A DNA stretch of 64,000 nt from Pegea sp. RAD2-039 (GCA_034620365.1 JAQGEQ010000179.1:496001-560000), one strand, 5' to 3'; positions 39,001 through 52,853 are shown, counted from the stretch's first letter. The notes: a model not told the origin generated them from the sequence alone. Numbers and translations: made by a program.

Positions 39001-41276
39001 TTTATGTTGGCATACAGTACACAAAACTGAGTATACTAATGTTCAATTCGTTCCTATTTGTAAAACTTTATAAGGTAGCATAGAATTTGCTTTTATTATT
39101 TTGATTATAAAAATCATAATTTAAACTTTAACTTAAAGAGTCCTATTGTTTATAAGAAATGATCAAATCTGATCGCTTCAGAATTGACTATAAATACACT
39201 AGAAGTACCAATAGCGCAAGTTTCCCCCACATATCCAGGTACACAATCGCAAGACCACTCGTTTGCTCCATCTAAACAAGTTCCTCCGTTCAAACATGGA
39301 TTTGAAGTACAATCATCTAGATCTGTAGTCAAAAGATTTTATTTTGAACATTGTAAAAATTGCTGATAACGCAAAATATTTTTTGTTTCTCAAATAGAAT
39401 ATCTCTTATCCAAGTAACGGCACAATGAGATAAATTAGAAAATATTTCTTCTAAGATTTAAATTCATTCTTACTGATTTCACAAAAGTCTCCTTCAAATC
39501 CGTCTTCACAAAAACAGATAAATAATCCTTCTTCTACGTCAACGCATTCACCTCCATTTTGACAAGGCTTATCGGCACAAGAGTTGTATGCGTTTGCTAA
39601 GGTTTCAGCTTTTGTAGTAGTCGTTGGAGCAAGTGTTGTTGTCATGGATTCAGGCATCTCGTTACGCGTGACTATGTATTCAAATTAACAGTTTTACAAC
39701 AAGACGTCATCAAAAATGGTTCAAAGAAAATAAATGTAGGAGATTTTTTTAAACTTCAGTTTTTGGTGATAAGATCGCTTTGTATTGTTTGTAATGATTG
39801 AATTACCTTCGAAGCGCATCGAGAAGCCTGTATCTTCAACTGACTTATCGGAAAACATTTTAATTGTTGTCCTCCCTTTGGTTGTCAAGTATCCGTTATC
39901 ACCAACTTTATTCATTTTGTTTCCACAGAATCTTTACAAATCAGTTTTGACAAAAAATAAATAAATAGTTATAAAATAATAAATTAATAAAACTTATTAA
40001 ATAAGATTGTTATTAAAATTTCTAGATTTTATAATTTCAGAATCAATTTCTATTTTTAAATTTTAACTTTTAATTTCAAAAAATATTTTGATTCTGAATT
40101 TTTTATACTAAAATCATTCATGTAAAAATAACAGTTTTTGATAAAACAATGCGATAATAGTAATCTAACTGACTTTTCTGATCCCTCTGACCACGTGATC
40201 AAGACATGATCATATTCACAATCTTCACTTGGCTCAATTTTAAAATGATCAAATTTCATAGAAACTGTGTCCCAAGCTCTTGCCTGAAAAATTTGATAAT
40301 AAAATCTGAATAATAATAAATAATAAAATTTTGTTTAGATTTAATTTGATGTAATATTCACATTTTAATCAAAATTTAATTTGGTTTCACCTCAATTGTC
40401 CAGGTACAATCATAATTACTTGGATACTTTTCTGGGTACAATGCACTTCTTATCTGGCCAAACTCTCTTAGAACTGCTCCACATCTTTGAGCTAAGATTA
40501 CATCTGTATATAAAGATCAAGATGATTTGTTTGGCTGTGAGGTATATGATATAATAAATTTTGTTAGAGATGGTTGTTTGATTTATTTACAATTTTTCAA
40601 GCTTACTTTTTAGAGGTGTATAAATTTAAAGAAAAATAGGCAGTTATTTAATTGGATTAAGTTTTTAACTGTTTAAATGTAGTTAGATCAGAGTAATATT
40701 AAAGAATAAAACCAGTTTTTAACTGTTAAATAATTTGGTATTTTTGAGTAGTAGTAGTAAGCTTATGATCAACGTATAATCAAGAGGTTTGTTTATCAAG
40801 CTTCAGTTTAAGTTCTAAGTACAAAAACAGCCAATAAAAAACATTATTTAAATGGTCCATTTAAGTTAAAGAGTATTGGTATTAAACCTTAAAAAATTTC
40901 TAGGACTTGAACGTTATATCTAAAAAAATTATTAGATTTTAATATAATTACTTTCCAAATCATATCTTAGTGATTTTATTTCTTTGCGATTTGAAAATAT
41001 TACTTTGTAAAATTAATAATAAGAAAATAATGACAAAAATAAATTATCTTCTGAAAAACGATTAAAATAACATAAAAATAATAATAATAACTGTTGATAT
41101 TAGGACAAGCATGAAATTTATGAGTCGAAATACTATTTTAACCCTTTAAAACAATCGTTCTACTCCTAAAATTGTATTCTAGAAAAACTCAAACCTGAAA
41201 AAACTTCAATAAAAATAAATAGAATTTGAAGACTTTTAGCAAAATTGAAACGTTTAAGAGCAACCAATCTGACCAT
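36060..41276 (-). CDS. CUB-EGF-mucin single-pass membrane protein, two possible tails
   Basis: Domain order: signal peptide ([10 protein letters not shown]..., hydrophobic [11 protein letters not shown]); one CUB domain (about 34-143: [44 protein letters not shown]); a short Thr-rich linker; four EGF domains (about 165-322; the third and fourth begin DIDEC and EIDEC, calcium-binding type); a Thr/Ser-rich mucin stalk (about 323-528) with six 10-residue [10 protein letters not shown]-type repeats; a transmembrane helix ([19 protein letters not shown]); a cytoplasmic tail. Exons: 41195-41276, 40391-40503, 40174-40283, 39807-39931, 39474-39671, 39209-39322, 38831-38944, 38471-38584, 37801-38415, 37525-37650, 36060-36733. 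The EGF, mucin and membrane exons are phase 1, the shuffling phase. Splicing from AAAG|GTAAAG at 37525 to 36733 gives 794 residues, with a 220-residue Ser/acidic tail holding [11 protein letters not shown]. Reading through stops at 37436 (599 residues). It is likely a heavily O-glycosylated surface receptor or adhesion protein; ligand unknown. Confidence 0.88.
37436..37524 (-). CDS. Alternative short-tail ending of the CUB-EGF-mucin protein
   Basis: If the donor at 37525 is not used, the membrane exon runs on for 28 codons ([15 protein letters not shown]...SLKLD) to TGA at 37436-37438. This gives a cytoplasmic tail of about 45 residues in place of about 230. Both endings are open and in phase, so this is either alternative splicing or one real and one fortuitous ending. 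Nothing in the sequence decides which dominates. Confidence 0.5.
37991..38174 (-). repeat. 30-base coding tandem repeat (mucin repeat), six units
   Basis: Six near-perfect tandem 30-base units on the plus strand (tctgatgtatttggttcttg + tgttgttgtt), encoding [10 protein letters not shown] or [10 protein letters not shown] on the minus strand. The only base that differs between units, C or T in ggttCttgtg/ggttTttgtg, occurs in the order C,C,T,C,C,T, so the array is two copies of a 90-base higher-order unit. In protein order this reads K,E,E,K,E,E. Such coding minisatellites usually vary in copy number between individuals. Confidence 0.93.
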
Positions 41277-42121
41277 GATTATAAAAGTTCGGAATCAAAA
41301 TATGTATTCCAAACATCCACTACCGTACAATCGATATTTTAAGAGACTACTTCAATAAGTGCTAGTAATAAGTGACACACTTATTCATTGTGATCATCAT
41401 ATTGATAAATTACTTTGAATGTTTTATAAAATATTCGTCAATTTGGTTTGAAACTTATGTAATTTCCTAAAATGATAAAAACACTTTTTGAAACAGTTTG
41501 AATTTGAGAGCTACTTTATTTCAAGATTACCTCATTTTAGGACTATCTACTTATGTGCAATCTGCTAACTAAAAATCATTTTCTTTGGAATTTGATACAT
41601 CATTTTGTCCCTAGAAGTTTCTACAGAACTGCTAGTCAAGAAAAAACTATTTCATTTTAATAAATAAAACCATACCATTCAAATTTCAACTTTTCTTGAA
41701 TTGAATGGTAATTATTATTATGGCAATTGTCGGAATGATTGTTCGACAAAAATTGATCAGTTTTACCAACTTGGTTATTTTCTTTGTACATATTTTGCTT
41801 CCTAACAAATAAATTAATTTAAACTGTCTCGATCAAAATTTTGATTTTTCAAAATTAAATTTTATAATGATTAAAGATTTAATTTTATATATTTTCAGAT
41901 TTAAACCTCAGCAAAGTAATAAATATTATTCACAAACCTTTTTTTATCAATTTTTAACAACCTTACCTTTCAAAATTCAAAACCTTACCACATAGATTTA
42001 AACGCTGCATATGTATTGATTGCAACCAGCATCATAGATTGTAATTATTTCAACTGCAATAATAATTAGCATAAAAATAAGAAAAATTATTGCTTCTTCT
42101 TCAGTAAAACAATAAAAATAG

Positions 42122-42196
42122 GTTCATCTCCGTGTTAGAGCGTTTACCACACCCGCCTTACAGGCGGATGGTCCCAGGTTCAAGCCCGGACGAAAA
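42122..42196 (+). tRNA. Degenerate tRNA-Val(UAC)-like sequence (pseudogene or SINE head)
   Basis: A box-B-like GGTTCAAGC (42177-42185), a D-arm-like GTG...CAC, and an anticodon arm CCCGC-CTTACAG-GCGGA with anticodon UAC lie at proper spacing. The acceptor stem pairs in only about four of seven positions, the T-stem has two mismatches and the anticodon stem one, so a functional tRNA is unlikely. The following 280 bases are GC-richer and unlike the flanks, which fits a tRNA-derived SINE. No poly(A) or family body was recognised. Confidence 0.4.
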
Positions 42197-42480
42197 CTTA
42201 TTTGCGACAAGGAAAAGTTCATAATCAAAACTAGTAAACTTTTAGTAGACGCAAAAATCCAAATTTAAAGTCGGAGTGTCGTAGATAGTTTCTCTCAGTG
42301 TCATTCTGGCTGCTTCTGTGACGCCAGCTGGGCGCAGATACATCAGTCTTTCTATTCTGCTGCATATTTTGTTGGCGTGGAGACTTGAATCCTATTGCAC
42401 TGTATCTCCATAACTTCTGTCCTGGCTTACAGCATGGCCGCTCTCGACCGAAGCAGGCCATACAAAATAGGTTTAGAAAA
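42197..42480. repeat. GC-richer block, possible SINE body
   Basis: It directly follows the tRNA-like head and stands out from the AT-rich flanks (for example CTGTGACGCCAGCTGGGCGC near 42316 and TGGCCGCTCTCGACC near 42434). Overlapping frames on both strands have no domain. I see no second copy in the window, so repeat status is inferred from the head alone. Confidence 0.25.
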
Positions 42481-42935
42481 GTTTTAATTAATCTTGTGCT
42501 AAACATGTTTTATGATAATAATTCACTTTTAATGCTTTGTATATTTAGTACACAAGTCAGAAACTACGATATGAATTAATGATGTAAATTTTTATTATTC
42601 TTGTTCAAGAAATTTAATTAGTATTGAGAAATAATTTACAAATATTTTTAGATAGAAATGTTTTTGAAATGATCGGATAAATCGTAAGATGGACAATTAA
42701 TGAAATGCTTAATATATAATAGCTTACTGTACATTATCTGACTCATACCTAGCTTATCTAAATTATTCATCAAAATTATTATTTATCTATTCATTTATCT
42801 TACTTAACGCATGGCTTTAAATGACAATTTGAACAAGATAATAATTTTATAGCTCTTATAGCAAGTAGAAACAAAAGAATATGACTGCAGAAAAAAAACT
42901 CGAATGCCACCTTGTCATAATTGTATTTCAAATAC

Positions 42936-42971
42936 CACTTATTGTAATAAATAAATAAATAAATAATAAAG
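42936..42971 (+). repeat. LINE-type 3' tail TTATTGTAATAAATAAA(TAAA)n
   Basis: The sequence TTATTGTAATAAATAAA followed by TAAA repeats is shared with the tail of the LINE relic at 33969-34000, which lies in the opposite orientation. It probably marks the 3' end of a second, very short insertion of the same or a related element. Confidence 0.4.
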
Positions 42972-44730
42972 GGATTACTGCAAAGGTATATAGATTTATT
43001 TTTATTCAACTCTGCATAACTTTTTTGTTTGAAATTTTAATTTTTTCAGAAAATGTGGTTTGTTAGAAGAATAGATATACGGCTGTATATTACGAAAAAC
43101 TTACACTGCTATGTTTATATATAATCAAAAACACGTGATTCTACTGGTAACCGATTATAGATTTTTAGTTTATGCTACTAGAATAAGTTGAATATAAATG
43201 GTGAGCTTGGGCATCAGGATTATATTGTAAAGAATATAATGTATGTATCTTTATTTGTGGAAATAAGTATTTTCTTATAACACTCTTTTGTATTTATGGA
43301 TGTCGAATGTTGAAAACCAAGAGTTAAATTTATCATATGATATTAGGTAGTTTAAATAATTCAATTCATGTTGTTTACAGTTCAAGCTATTTAGTTTTTA
43401 AAATGCTACGAAATCCATCTAAATTTCTTGTACTATTTTCGATATTTTTGTTTATTTTTTATCATAATAATTCAATATCGTATACACTTAATTTAATTTA
43501 TGTTTTCAAATATGTATTTTTCAATTTAAAATTAATTAAAGGATATTAATAATGTCACTAATATAGTTAGGCAAAAGTTATTCTAAATTGTGTAGCACAA
43601 AAAATCTTTCAATTTTTGCTTTCCAATGTTTTGTTACTCAAGGTCATATTGAAAGTTTTTTTCCCTTTTAAAATATTTTTATTTTATCTCTTTGGTAGAA
43701 AAAGTTTTTTAAGTTTTTCTTAGTATACTATTTATTCAATATTTTATCATTTTAACCATTACGTCAAATTATTTGTGTTTTGTTTTTCTAAACTGATAAT
43801 CTACATATTTTTTTCAAAAAGGTTTTTTACAAACAAGTGAACTAAGTTTATTTTGTTATTTATAAATGTTTATTTTTTAAAATTTCAAATTTTTGTTAAA
43901 TTCTTGATAAAGTTTAAAAATATTTGTTTGAATTTTCAAAACAACCCATTTTACAGAAGTAACTCAAATTTTATACTTGAAAAAATATGATGTAATTACT
44001 TTATAACTACTAAAACTACTTTTATAATTTTTTCATAAATTTTTCTCTAGTTTCAATATTAATTTTTTTTCCTGATTTCTTAAATTGTTCTCCATTAAGC
44101 TCTCAACCTATTCTTGTCATATTTTTACAATATATCTTTTTTATGGTGGTAGAGTTAAACTTATAATTGTTTTTAAACTTATAGCTTATATAGTTTGCTT
44201 TTCTTGTAGACACTTTATCTTTTACTTTTTTTTAATTTAATCAATTTTTATAAAAATGATTTCATTTAGTAAATAATTTTTATTGTTTTCCTATTTAGAT
44301 TAAGAGTTATATTGTTTTTATAATATTAATTTTAATGACAAATTGTTTTAAGACTTCTAGAATTTTTTTTTTCTTAAAAAAATATAATTATTTATTTGAG
44401 GGATTATGTAATTTTTAGTTTCACAATTTTTAACATTTTTATTTTTTCTCAAGTAGATGATTAGTAATGAGAGTTTTTAAACAATGTTGAAAGTTTTATT
44501 TTCTCAATCATAAAGTTGTTTATAAGACTTTGATTTGTTTTCATTATACTTCAAAAAGATATTTTAACTTTTATATTTATAAAACATTTTTCTTTATCAG
44601 ATTTGAAAGAGTATAATAGTTTATTTAGTTTAACTAAGAGATTAGTAAATGTAACAAAGTATTTAATTTTTATTCTAAACTATCTTTTTTATTTTTATTA
44701 GATTATATTTTATCTGATAAAAGAATAAAA

Positions 44731-47700
44731 ATGGTTTTAGAAATGGTAGAAATGTCTGCTCCAACTTCTGAAAACTCTAGAGTAAGTTTGTGGTTTCTTT
44801 AATAAAACTTTTGTTCCTTATTTAATTTTCATAAAACCATGCAACACATATTAACTGTTATGTTAAGTGTCATTTTTTATATAGAAATTTTATAAAAGAT
44901 TAAAAAAGTAAAATATTTTTTAAATTTGTTGAGTTTTATATAAAGATAGATAAATTCTATTGTAGGAGCATTCTATAGAGTTTCCATATTGCTACAAAGG
45001 TGTTCTCTATAACTCAAAGTTGAAAGTTTATCAGCGAGGGTGTGCTTCTGCTAAACATGCACTTATAACAGTTCATGATGTTGGTTTAAATGGTGAGTTT
45101 CATCAAAGAACATTTCTGAATTTATACTTTTAATGACCTTTGTTATTGCTACTTGAAGAGCTATGAGTGATTTTGTTCAACAATTTTCAAACAATTTTTT
45201 TTATTTAAAGCTTTCTCGAACTTTGGAGCTTTACTAAATAGTGAATTTATGCAACCAATTATATCCAAGTATAATATATACCACGTGGTTCTTCCAGGAC
45301 AAGAGGATGCTGCAAAACCTTTGAGTGACAGGTAGGCTTAAAATAGCATTTGTATATTTCATATATTTTCAATGACTTTTAATTACTACAAGGTTGACAT
45401 GATGTAGAAAAATATAAACTCTTATTGATTTTGTGTTGTTATTCATTTTTAACTTTTTGGTTATCAAAATAATTGCTACTGTGAAGTAGTCTATCAAATA
45501 GACCTTTGAACAAATTGTCAGAAGTTGATTGAGTTGATAATTTATTATTTTCAGTTTTGTTTATCCTTCCATGGAGAACCTTTCAGATGCTATTCCAAAA
45601 GTACTTCAACAGTTCAAGTAAGATTTGATAAGCTACATCAACCACTAACCAAATAACTTGCTGCAGTAAATGACTCAAACTTGAATTTCTCAAAATATGT
45701 TTTTTAAACAATTGAAGTAGTATTTTTCTTAAAAGTGAAACACCTGATTATTAAGGCTTTTTTGACTTTAACCTTGTTTTGAAGCTTGAAAAGTGCTGTG
45801 TTTTTGGGTGATGGAGCAGGCTCGAACATATTGACAAGATTTGCTGTAAGACATTTTTCAAATTGATTTGCTTTTGTATAAATTTGATTCAACTAATAGT
45901 TTCATTAAATTTGTTATTAATTTTGTTGTTTGAATTTTTGTCATAATATTTCTATTCATTTCGAGTTCTATTAACTGTAGACTCGCTAACCAACATTATT
46001 TTATTTTATTTCGTCTACAGATGAAGAACCCTACTTTAGTTGATGGCTTGATTGTTGTTAATCCTATTATTTCTGTTGTTGGCAATTTTAATTGGATTGG
46101 TGAAAAGGTATTTAGTTTGAAGATATTTTGAATTTGATTTTATCTACATTAATATGTAATTGAGCTCATTATTTATTTCAACTTCTTATTTGTTTATTTT
46201 GTTTTTCTATCTATTCTATATATAAGTACAAATCTGAATTTACTGAAGCTTTTACTACGTATGTAATCTAATTTATCGTCAATACTAAATGATTATTCAG
46301 AGCTTTAAACAATAGATATTGTAACTAGATTTTTAAGTAGAACTTGTTATGATATTATTGATAAATATCAGACACTTCATCAACATCTTTCTTCAGATCA
46401 CCAACTTCAACACACCTTTTACTGATCAACTGATGAACTATCGTTTCTCTGAGGTAAGTGTTCACGTATTTAACCTTAACTCACACCATAATGGTTTTAA
46501 ACCAATGTAAAAATGTATCTTTGCTCAACTCCTGCTGGTATCGATGAAACCAACAATTCCTCCCTCATTCATAGCTTTCATAAGAAACAAGAATAACGAT
46601 AGATGTTTCATGAATAGATTTGTCATGCCCAAAAAACGTCAACTTTAAATCTATAGTTACTAAATTACTACTTCAAGCTAGAAACAAACAATTTGTCATT
46701 TAGTCATCAATTGAATCACAACTTCTCTAATCTACAAAACCTGATGGCTTCAAGAGATTTTCATCTTTAAATCCACAGATTGAAATGTCGTCTCGTCCTC
46801 ATCTTTTTGAAACTCATCGCCAACATCTCTTGAATGTTATGAACATCAACAACGTCCAAACCTTCTTTTCTGAGTTTGAGAGGTTAGTTTTTTTATATTT
46901 ATCATTTCACTGATCAAATCCTCCTCTAGACGAGATGATATTCCCATTCATCGATCTTATGATCCTCAAACTTGGGATCTGACCACTTTGAAATGCGATA
47001 CTTTGATTATGGTCGGCGATCTCTCACCTTTTGTTGATGAAGCTGTGGAGATGAATTCCCGATTAAATCCACAGAAAACCACCTTCTTAAAAGTTTGATT
47101 TTTTCTTTAATTATTCATTTTATCTACCTTTTTCTAACTTTCTTTGAACTTCGTTTTTCAATCAGTTTTTATGTGAATAACTTGATTCTTTTTGTATTAA
47201 TCTTATGGGAAATCCTGCTGACAAAATTTGATTTGTAATTTTGATAAGAAACCGTTGGCATATATTTGCTGATATTTTCTTGTTTAGAGAAAATGTTTTC
47301 GAGACACTTTGTTAAAATTTTAAACAATTCAATCATAGTCTCTATTCGAGAATTTTGTTGAAAACGAATTCTAAAAACTAACAAGTTGTTCGAAGCCATT
47401 AGCGAATCCATCTACTTTAAAAATCTTTCATTATTACCATCTCATGACCTTTGTGAAAAAATAGAAGTTACAATCGTCACAAACTTCTTTTTCTTCATTT
47501 ATGTTGCATGAAAGCTATTGGTTAAAAGCATCATTAATAATTAATGAATGTGAAGGTTAAGATGTAATTAATGTCATTAGAAATCATTTCAATTTCTTTT
47601 TAGATGGCTGATATTGGTGGAATGTTACTTGAAGAGGAACTGTTCAATGTTTCTGAAGCTATCTGCTTTTTTCTGCAAGGACTTGGTCACAGTACGTGGT

Positions 47701-48780
47701 TCACTACTTTATCATATTTACTAATTTTTTATAATAATTTTTCCCAAATATGCTTGCTAGAAACTTGATAAAGTCTTTGACTTGTAAACCTAATAAACTT
47801 AAAAAGTCAATTGGGTTGATAGAACTTTGACTCATAAAAACTTTTCAGTCAAAAACACTAAGGAAATTGATCTGTTTTTCAACTACATTCACTTGATTTA
47901 TTTTTTTATGAAAGTTTGTCTTATTTTCATTTCATGACTCAACATACGTAATAAGAAAAAAGTTTTTAAACTAAGGTTCTTTTTATTTCAGTTCCCAGTG
48001 TAATGATGAAGAGGTTAGCTCGTTCAAAAAATCAACTAGCTTCAGATTACATTGAAGAAGTCTCGGAGGTTTCTGCTCTTGGTAAGATATTCATGAAAAA
48101 TTTATTAATTTCACTTGTTTATTTGAAATGAAACCATCAAAATTGAATTAGGAGAAATATTTTGTTCTTATTACAACACTTAATTACAAATTGAGTCATC
48201 TTTCAATTAAAATTGCTTTTTGTGATATTTGTATCTAGCTAAGTTGTCTCATTCAATAGAACTTTTTCGGTATTATCCAAGTAAGTATTTAATAATTGAT
48301 GTTAAAGTTCCTGAATAAATATGAATTGACCCAAAAATAAAGTTTCAACGAGTTGTTTGTAAACATATACCCATCATCAGGTTTAAGTTCAGTTTGAAGC
48401 TGCAGGATAATTTGTAAGTAGAATGACAAGGGGAATGAATATCTTTATCAGCATATTATCATTAAACATTTATCTAGTAAATAGCTTTACTAATGTGGTG
48501 TTGATGATATTACGACGTTTGAAAGAAGGCGTCTTTGATTTGGTGTGACTAATTTGTATATAATTCTTTAACTCGGTGTTTCCAACAATTGATTTAAACA
48601 GCATCAATTTTCGAAATTGACTCAAAATTTTAGCTATTTGAAATATTTTTCTAATTTATTCTGCTAGGTTGGGATATGGCATCATCAAATGAAAAGGTTT
48701 TTAACAATCGTGATCAAGATGAAGTTATTGCTGTCCACTCAGGGGAACGCATACCTCTGATGCAAGAAAATTTGTGTTAG
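44731..48780 (+). CDS. NDRG: NDRG family protein (N-myc downstream-regulated), 13 exons
   Basis: NDRG proteins have an alpha/beta-hydrolase fold without catalytic activity and act in stress response, growth restraint and trafficking. The model has 386 residues (human NDRG1 has 394). Exons: 44731-44781, 44966-45092, 45211-45331, 45555-45617, 45785-45845, 46021-46107, 46227-46262, 46397-46453, 46779-46882, 46930-47092, 47604-47691, 47992-48081, 48668-48780. Family landmarks: EHSIEFPYCYKGVLYNSKLK, ALITVHDVGLN, NIYHVVLPGQEDAA, YPSMENLSDAIPKVL, KSAVFLGDGAGSNILTRFA, DGLIVVNP, HRQHLLNVMN, DTLIMVGDLSPFVDEAVEMN, KTTFLKMADIGGML, ICFFLQGLGHIPS. At the nucleophile elbow Ser is replaced (GDGAG), as expected for the non-enzymatic family. 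The C-terminal tail is short, without the human NDRG1 decapeptide repeats. AATAAA signals occur at 48941 and 49017. Which vertebrate paralogue it matches cannot be decided. Confidence 0.97.
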
Positions 48781-51700
48781 TTCACTTCTGAAGTTTCTAC
48801 AAACATCTTTATGTATCTGTACAAATATTTTGCATACTTTCAAATCCACATTAGGAATGACTGTGATATGTTAGTATATGCATGTCGAATGATGGAGTGA
48901 TAATAACTAATTTGTACTTTCTAACATCTTGTCATAAAATAATAAATTATTTTTGTATCGCTTATAACTAAAGATCATATTCTATAAGTTATCTCTTTCT
49001 GCTGTTGTCTATCTGCAATAAATGTGAATGCTTTTTCTTTGCTATATTCAAATAAAGTTTCAAATAAACTTTGTTGTAAGCTTTTTACAAGTCTTATACA
49101 TCTAGATATGTTGTATTCTGGTAAGGACATCAAAGATTTAGTCTTTCACTGAGCAACATGCAATTATCAGCTGTTTGTTGGTATCATCTATATAAAAATT
49201 TATTATTCATTTATTTTGTTGCATATGTTTCATAAATACATAAACTTTTCTTATCGTAAAATTTTTAACATTAGAGATAAACAAGACTTTAATAAATTCC
49301 ATACTGTAAAATATGGCCATAATATTAGAGAATTATTATTTTACAGCCTAGAGATTTAAGAGGTTGTTTACTATGCTTTTAAAATTACTTGAATATCAAT
49401 TTTGGCTTACAATTTCTAAACTTGTTATTAACACAATGTTGAAACCAATTTGTGAAATTGTTTGTCGACATTATTTTAAAGAAACAAAGAAAGTTTAGCT
49501 TATTTAGCATAAGGTAAAGAATAAGCCTTTAAACAATTTATATTGAAATTTTTATATCTATAAGAAAAAAATAGAACAAAATTGAAATTATTGATTACTT
49601 TCTTTGACTACTTATAAAAAAAATTGCATAAATGTGTATTTCATACTGATAAAAATAGAACTTTTAAAGACTAAATTTTTTTCAAAAACTAAGTTTGCAA
49701 TAAGGAAAGACTTGTTACATTAAATTTAAAAAAGTATGTTAAGAAGCCAGGCAAATAATTTTAATGTTGTGTAATTGAAAATGACAAAAAAGAAAACTCC
49801 AAACTTTTGAAAATGCGTTTTGGTGCAAAAACCTGCAATGTTTTTACTCTTTAAAATTAGAAATAAATCAAATTAGTAAATTGGTAATCACATGCAAACT
49901 ATTTGGGAAAATTTGCTTCTGTTGTTATAAAAGTATAAACATTTAACTACATTTTAACACCAATCTTAATGTCGAATCTTACTATCTAGATCTTCAAAAT
50001 GCTACAAAACGTACTCAGTTTTATTATTATTCGAAAATATGACAAAGATTTATTTTGATTTTGACAACCAGTAACCTTTCAGTTTTATTATAAATAAGAA
50101 TTTTTCACAATTGAAAACCAGAATATTTCTCAGCTTTAATAGTAAAAAACTATAATTAAAAATTTGAGACATAGCCTGAATATTGCAAACATTATCAATG
50201 AGTTACGAGAAAAAAAAATTGTTTAAGTAGTTATAAGAGTAAAACTGTTTTATTTGTTAGCAACTTCAATTGAAAAAGTTGAATATTTCTAAATTGAAAT
50301 ATAGCAAATGAAAAAGTTTTCACTTTAAACACCCGTTTAAAGAGCATAGAATAGTTTGATTACTATTTGTTAAAAACAAAGTCTTTTTTGTAAAATTATT
50401 TATCAAAAATGAAACCTTGATTTAAGTGATTCAACAAACGCAGTGAGTTTAAAAATTATTCAATGATTTAAAAATGTAGACAGAAAAGTCTATTTTATAA
50501 GAAACATGGTTTACTATGTCAGCATATATCAGTACAGAGTGCAGTCATATGCACTTATACATCTGATTCATCAGCTGAAATAGAACAATAGTTAGTTCAT
50601 ATAAAAGCTGAGTTAAAACCAAACACTTTTTATCTTTCTCTTAACGACTCATTAGGTTCAATAATATGGAGTTGTAACTGTGAAAAAAATTTAGTTGCGC
50701 AATAGTTGATCGAGTACCACATGGAAAGTTAAACTACTCATTCGTTGAATGTGTCATTAAACTAATTACCCCAATTTACGCAAATACAAAGGAATACAGA
50801 ATTTCTAGTTCAGAACCATAGCAATTATTACAATAAAATTACTCTTACTTACAATAAGTCACCTTGCATATTTAATATTTTCATTCAAATCTAACGACTA
50901 TCATTTAATACTAACTATTTATTTGAAGAGTTAAAACAAAAGTGTTACAAAAGTGAAATGGCCGTCATTTACTAGAGTTTAATTAGTTAAGATTTCTTCA
51001 GAAAGTTTTTTTTTTTTTCAAAAACTTATCATCAAAGTTTTATATAGAATATAAATTCATAAACTAATTAATATGTCTTAAATAAACCTGTTTTAAAAAC
51101 TATGTCAGGTAATTGACTTGTATCTTAGTATAAGTAAGTTTGGACTGTGAATTTTTTTCTAAAGTGTTTTCAAAAAAAAACTTTTTTCTTCGTAAAAACG
51201 TATTTCATTTATCGTACAAATTATCGAAACTTGGATAGCTAATTTGCGTATAATATGGTTTATTTATAGTTCAAAATATGATGAAAATGGCGCCAGTACA
51301 TTATGATTGCACGTTTGCTTAACATGTTGTCATTGATTGTGCTTGTTATTTTCAAAGCTATATATGCTAATGACACTAGTTTACTAAAGTACCCTTTTCT
51401 ATTCCATTTTGCATTGTTTGATAACTTTTTTATCAACTTTGATCTAAACTAAACAGCTATATATTTTAAGAATATAATACAGAATTTTGATAAAAATTTG
51501 TCTGAAATTTTCAATTTTTTCCAATACATTTAAGCTTGTAATTTAGCTTGCTATTTATAAATAGTGTATTGTAACTTATTAGTTAGATTTCGTTGATACG
51601 TAACTATTAAAGAATCATATATATCTTAATTAATAATATTGATAGATATCTTAAATTATTATTTAGTATTTATTTGTAGCTTGCTTTTGTTTCTAGATTA

Positions 51701-52853
51701 TGATCAAGATATTTTAAATAAATGTTTATTATATTTGTTAAGTGATTATCTTTAAAAAATAACTTAAACCTTATAAAAGTTGCTGTTAAAAATAAACACA
51801 TTTTAAAAATAAGCTTAGTTTCAACAAATGTTAATTATTAATTAGACTAGATTTTAGTTTTTATAATAAAGTTATATGAACAATTTTAGCAATATATTAA
51901 ATGTTTCGAATTTCTGGTTGATTCTATTTTTTTCCAAAAAAAACTTTGTTTAACTTTCTTTTTGTAAACATGTACTCTTAAATCTTTTTACAGCATTATT
52001 TATAAGTTTTTAATATTAGTTTTGATAACAATATTTTGTTTATTGTTAAAAAGGTTGTTTATTTATGTCTATATATATGTAATATTTTTTAGATCTATAT
52101 GTCTTTAAGTTTTTACTTTCATTTTGCTTCAGTTAAAAATTGTTCTTTAAAGTTTGTTATTTTTATGATATCAGTCTAATGTAAAATAATTAAATTTTGT
52201 TGTTCAAGAAAAATAGTTTAAATATCTATATTACTAACTGTTTTATGTTTATCAAGCTTCATACTGTTTAAAGAATGTTTTAATAATAGTGTTTAAATAG
52301 TTTTATGTTTTAGGAATTTTTATCATATTACAGATCATACTTTTATTGTTAATTTGTAAAATCTATTTAACATAACAAAAATTATATTAACTTATTTGTT
52401 ATATAAAAAATCAGATTTTGTACATATGTTTTCATTTTTGTTACTAAATACTTTTCTAAATTTCTTTTTTTTAATAGAATAAATATATATGTTATACTTT
52501 ATATATCTTATAGAATTATTTGAAAGTTTTTTTTATTTCATATATTTATGCTTTCTATAATTTTATTATAATTTTATTTTTGCCACAGATCTAGTAAAGA
52601 TTTGTAATATTTTTAAGTTTTATAATTTATTTCTAATTTAGATTTAGGTTAAGTTATAAATTTAGTTTTTTTTTCAAAAACTTTTAAAACTATAAATTTG
52701 TTTTTTGTGTAATATTGATTTAATAGTACTAAGTGATAATAAACATCTTAAATCTTTGTAGCTTTTGTTTAATCCTTTGAAATATTTAAAGGTTATTTTT
52801 TTAATTTCTGGAAAATTCATCAGGATTAGAATCTTTATTATTTAATATTTATT
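48781..52853. other. 4 kb AT-rich intergenic interval
   Basis: Between NDRG and SNX8, both on the plus strand. No coding frame, repeat or RNA gene recognised. The part above 51.4 kb is notably T-rich on the plus strand. The SNX8 promoter should be near its end. Confidence 0.5.

Larger units (their letters stand above)
41277..44730. other. Divergent intergenic region with SINE- and LINE-like remnants
   Basis: It lies between the 5' ends of the CUB-EGF gene (minus) and NDRG (plus), so it should hold both promoters. A hairpin at 41673-41710 has 10-base arms (TACCATTCAA / TTGAATGGTA) around an 18-base loop. A GC-richer block at 42121-42480 starts with a tRNA-like sequence. A LINE-type tail lies at 42936-42971. 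From 43550 to 44730 the sequence is T-rich, with no gene. Confidence 0.5.

Noticed and set aside
42122-42196. Functional tRNA-Val gene
   Set aside because: Acceptor, T and anticodon stems carry mismatches; kept only as a tRNA-like remnant.
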